Positions 61,868-64,000 of a stretch of DNA of 64,000 nt are shown piece by piece. A program made the translations under genes and the position numbers. The stretch covers positions 434,001-498,000 of the forward strand of contig NZ_CAJHCP010000005.1 in the NCBI RefSeq assembly GCF_904848625.1, given 5' to 3'. The DNA is from Paraburkholderia metrosideri (lineage in GTDB: Bacteria > Pseudomonadota > Gammaproteobacteria > Burkholderiales > Burkholderiaceae). The notes below the pieces were generated by a model. The model saw only the letters and a program-made list of their open reading frames with translations, was not told where the DNA came from and made no database searches. The first letter of the stretch is position 1; each line of letters opens with the position of its first letter.

Positions 61868-64000
61868 ATGCCTGCCATCTCAACGCCTCACCTAGCCGGA
61901 CGCGGATTGCGAGAACGTTTTCATCGACGCTCGCTGGAACATCAACGGCCCCTCTCAACGGTGACGATGGCGTTTACCGTGGTTGCGTTCCTGTGCCTGG
62001 TGGGCGCGCGCAACCTGGTCGACGGCCCGGCGACGCCATTGGCCTACCGGCTGGCTTGCGCGCTGGTGCTCGCGTTACTGGTGCTGGTCATTCCCAGCAC
62101 CCGGTCCACGTTGATCTTCGGCGCGATCGGCGTCGTGTACATGCAGGTGCTGGTCGCGGGCATGGCGCTGAATACGGCGGGTGTCGCACAGCCGTTGCTA
62201 TGGCTGTTGCCGGCGATGGTGGTGATTCCGGTTTGCGCCGCGCCGCTATGGTTGACGCCCGCGCACTTTTTCACCGGCACCGCATTGTTCTATGCGTCGG
62301 CGTTGGCGCTGCTGTTCGGCGCGCCGCTCACGCATGACATCGAGACGGTCGTCTGGGCATGGATCGCCGCGATCGGTATCCCGACTTCCGTGGTGTTTCA
62401 CTTTGGCTTTTACCGCTTCCGGCGCAACCACTTCCTGCTCGAAAGCCAGCTCGCGCAACTGGCCGCGACCGATCCGCTGACCGGGCTGCAAAACCGCCGC
62501 GCGTTCGTCAAACAGGCCGAGCAGCATCTCGACGCCCTCACGGACGAGATGCAGGTCAGCGCGATCTTTCTCGACATCGACAACTTCAAGTCGCTGAACG
62601 ATCGCTTCGGCCATGCGGTCGGCGACCATGCGCTGTACCAGGTAGCTCAGGTGCTGATGGAACAGACTCCCGCCGACGCCAGCGTGAGCCGGATCGGTGG
62701 AGAAGAGTTCGCGGTGCTGCTGCGCGACGGCCTGAGCGGCGCGCTGGCGCTGGCCGAGCAGCTACGCGGCGCGATTGCCGCGATCGAACGGCCCGACGGC
62801 AATCTGACCGCGAGCTTCGGCGTGGCGCAACACCGGCGCGGCGAAAGCATCATGGTGCTGCTCGATCGTGCCGACGAGGCACTGCTGCGCGCCAAGTACT
62901 CGGGAAGAAACCGCGTCTGCGCCGAGCGGCGAATGCTGCCCGACGTGCAGCGGTCGGCGGGCAGTGAGCGGCGGGTTGAAGGCGGCTCGTTGAGTCAACG
63001 GTATCAATGGGAAGACTATTACCTGACTTCGCATTTCCAGCCGCTCTACAGCCTGTCGCATCAGAAGCAGGTGGGGTTCGAGGCGCTGCTGCGCGGCGAA
63101 CACGACGACGGCATGCTGGTGCCGCCCGTGGTGATGTTCGCACCGAAGCCTTCCAGCGACGAGGGCGCGCTCGACCGCGCAAGTCACGTCGTGCATCTGA
63201 GCAACGCAAGCCGTCTGCTGCCGAACGACGCATGGCTGTTCCTCAATATTTTGCCGGCCACCTTCATTGCCGCCGGTTATGCCGATCAGCTGAGCGTGCT
63301 CGTGCGGGCCGCCGGGCTGGAACCCGAGCGGGTGATTCTGGAGATTCTCGAATCGCATGGCGGCAGTGTCGACGATATGTCGCGGGCAGCAGCGCTGTAC
63401 CGCGAGCACGGCTTTCTGATCGCCGTCGACGACTTCGGCGCCGGTCAGTCGAATCTCGACCGGCTGTTGCGGATCCGCCCAGACCTCGTGAAACTCGACG
63501 GCGAACTGATTCGCGCGACCAGTCATGGCACCGGTCATCCGATCCTGCCGAAGCTCGTGTCGCTGCTGCATCAGGCGGGCATGCTGGTGGTGGTCGAAGG
63601 CGTGGAGACCACCGAAGAGCTGATTCTCGCGGTGGAGTCGAATGTGGATTTCGCGCAGGGCTATCTACTGGGTCGACCGGCTGCGCAGATTGCGCCGCCG
63701 GAGTCGGTGCATCGACAGATCGACGATGCGTTCGACGTGATCGCGCAAGGCCGGGCGCATCAGTACGCGCTGTTCGAATCCGAAGTAGAGCCGTACCGGA
63801 TCGCCTTGCGTGCTGCTGCCGACGCGTTGCTGACTGGCGTCGTGATGGACGACGCGTTTGCGCCGCTAGCCCGATTCGATCGATGCATCAGCTGTTTCAT
63901 TCTCGACGCTACCGGCAGACAGGTCGGCCACGAATTGCCGGGGCCGGCCTGGAGCAAGGAAGGGGCTTCGCTGCAACCGGTGGCGAATCCGCGCGATGCG
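61868..64000 (+). CDS. Membrane GGDEF-EAL protein (right end cut)
   Basis: At least 711 aa, running off the window. Residues ~35-165: about six helices. GGDEF domain with IFLDIDNFKSLNDRFGHAVGD and RIGGEEF, but no RxxD I-site before it (PADASV). EAL domain: FEALLRG, LFLNILP, ILEILES, DDFGAGQSNL, VKLDG, VVEGVET and FAQGYLLG, i.e. the metal-binding and catalytic residues of active phosphodiesterases appear conserved. After the EAL domain a further ~90 residues (LRAAADALLTGV ... CISCFILDATG) begin another, unrecognised domain. It could both make and break c-di-GMP. It follows the diguanylate cyclase by 139 bp. Confidence 0.95.
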   Translation, partial: MPAISTPHLAGRGLRERFHRRSLEHQRPLSTVTMAFTVVAFLCLVGARNLVDGPATPLAYRLACALVLALLVLVIPSTRSTLIFGAIGVVYMQVLVAGMALNTAGVAQPLLWLLPAMVVIPVCAAPLWLTPAHFFTGTALFYASALALLFGAPLTHDIETVVWAWIAAIGIPTSVVFHFGFYRFRRNHFLLESQLAQLAATDPLTGLQNRRAFVKQAEQHLDALTDEMQVSAIFLDIDNFKSLNDRFGHAVGDHALYQVAQVLMEQTPADASVSRIGGEEFAVLLRDGLSGALALAEQLRGAIAAIERPDGNLTASFGVAQHRRGESIMVLLDRADEALLRAKYSGRNRVCAERRMLPDVQRSAGSERRVEGGSLSQRYQWEDYYLTSHFQPLYSLSHQKQVGFEALLRGEHDDGMLVPPVVMFAPKPSSDEGALDRASHVVHLSNASRLLPNDAWLFLNILPATFIAAGYADQLSVLVRAAGLEPERVILEILESHGGSVDDMSRAAALYREHGFLIAVDDFGAGQSNLDRLLRIRPDLVKLDGELIRATSHGTGHPILPKLVSLLHQAGMLVVVEGVETTEELILAVESNVDFAQGYLLGRPAAQIAPPESVHRQIDDAFDVIAQGRAHQYALFESEVEPYRIALRAAADALLTGVVMDDAFAPLARFDRCISCFILDATGRQVGHELPGPAWSKEGASLQPVANPRDA

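Noticed and set aside
1..64000. Prophage, integrative element or genomic island boundaries
   Set aside because: No integrase, transposase, tRNA-associated direct repeats or phage genes were recognised; content looks like core or accessory chromosome.

Overview
The window reads as a chromosomal segment of a GC-rich betaproteobacterium, most likely Paraburkholderia or Burkholderia sensu lato. This is inferred from the gene families (a bcs cellulose operon with bcsD, bcsP-like and bcsQ genes, LysR/LacI/DeoR regulators, an RND tripartite pump, DyP peroxidase, DUF2252) and strong GC3 bias. No rRNA, tRNA, CRISPR array, integrase or intact insertion sequence was recognised. Both ends cut genes: a GH1 beta-glucosidase on the left and a GGDEF-EAL protein on the right.

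Layout. 1-6.3 kb: beta-glucoside/sugar operon (GH1 enzyme, binding protein, two permeases, ATPase, LacI regulator). 6.4-12.5 kb: RIO-type kinase, SulP transporter, small membrane protein, LysE exporter, and a LysR/VOC divergent pair ending in a strong terminator. 12.8-21.2 kb: RND efflux operon followed by an OmpR-family two-component pair, then convergent dinB. 22.4-27.5 kb: outer-membrane barrel protein, cytochrome b561-YceI-YceI operon, a tandem-repeat spacer and an ArsB-like permease. 28-31.5 kb: two small secreted proteins and an OmpR/EnvZ-like pair. 32.2-34.6 kb: DyP peroxidase, a heptanucleotide array and a GT87-type membrane protein. 34.7-41.6 kb: a heme-copper oxidase region. 42-46.4 kb: DeoR/Nudix divergent pair, CelD-like acetyltransferase and DUF2252 protein. 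46.5-60 kb: the complete cellulose operon, transcribed leftward as bcsD, a small ORF, bcsP-like, bcsQ, bcsA, bcsB, bcsZ, bcsC. 60.5-64 kb: two membrane GGDEF proteins transcribed away from bcs, plausibly supplying or removing c-di-GMP for the PilZ domain of BcsA.

The most unusual content is the oxidase region. Subunit II, a fused subunit I+III, a 112-aa membrane protein, a ferric-reductase-like flavocytochrome and a 33-aa single-helix protein are packed on one strand, with CtaG-like, CopD-like and DUF2231 genes alongside. The fused subunit keeps the heme and CuB ligands. However, aligned from memory with the Rhodobacter enzyme, it has D for the helix VI glutamate, Q for the K-channel lysine and V/T for two D-channel asparagines, and subunit II has a ba3-style CuA motif. 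It therefore looks like a divergent oxidase with altered proton pathways and possibly its own electron-input module. I cannot say from sequence alone whether it has already been described.

Other points of interest are a Gly/Asp/His-rich tail on the RND pump, a roughly 280-residue Gln/Pro/Tyr-rich linker in BcsC, and several short tandem-repeat arrays.
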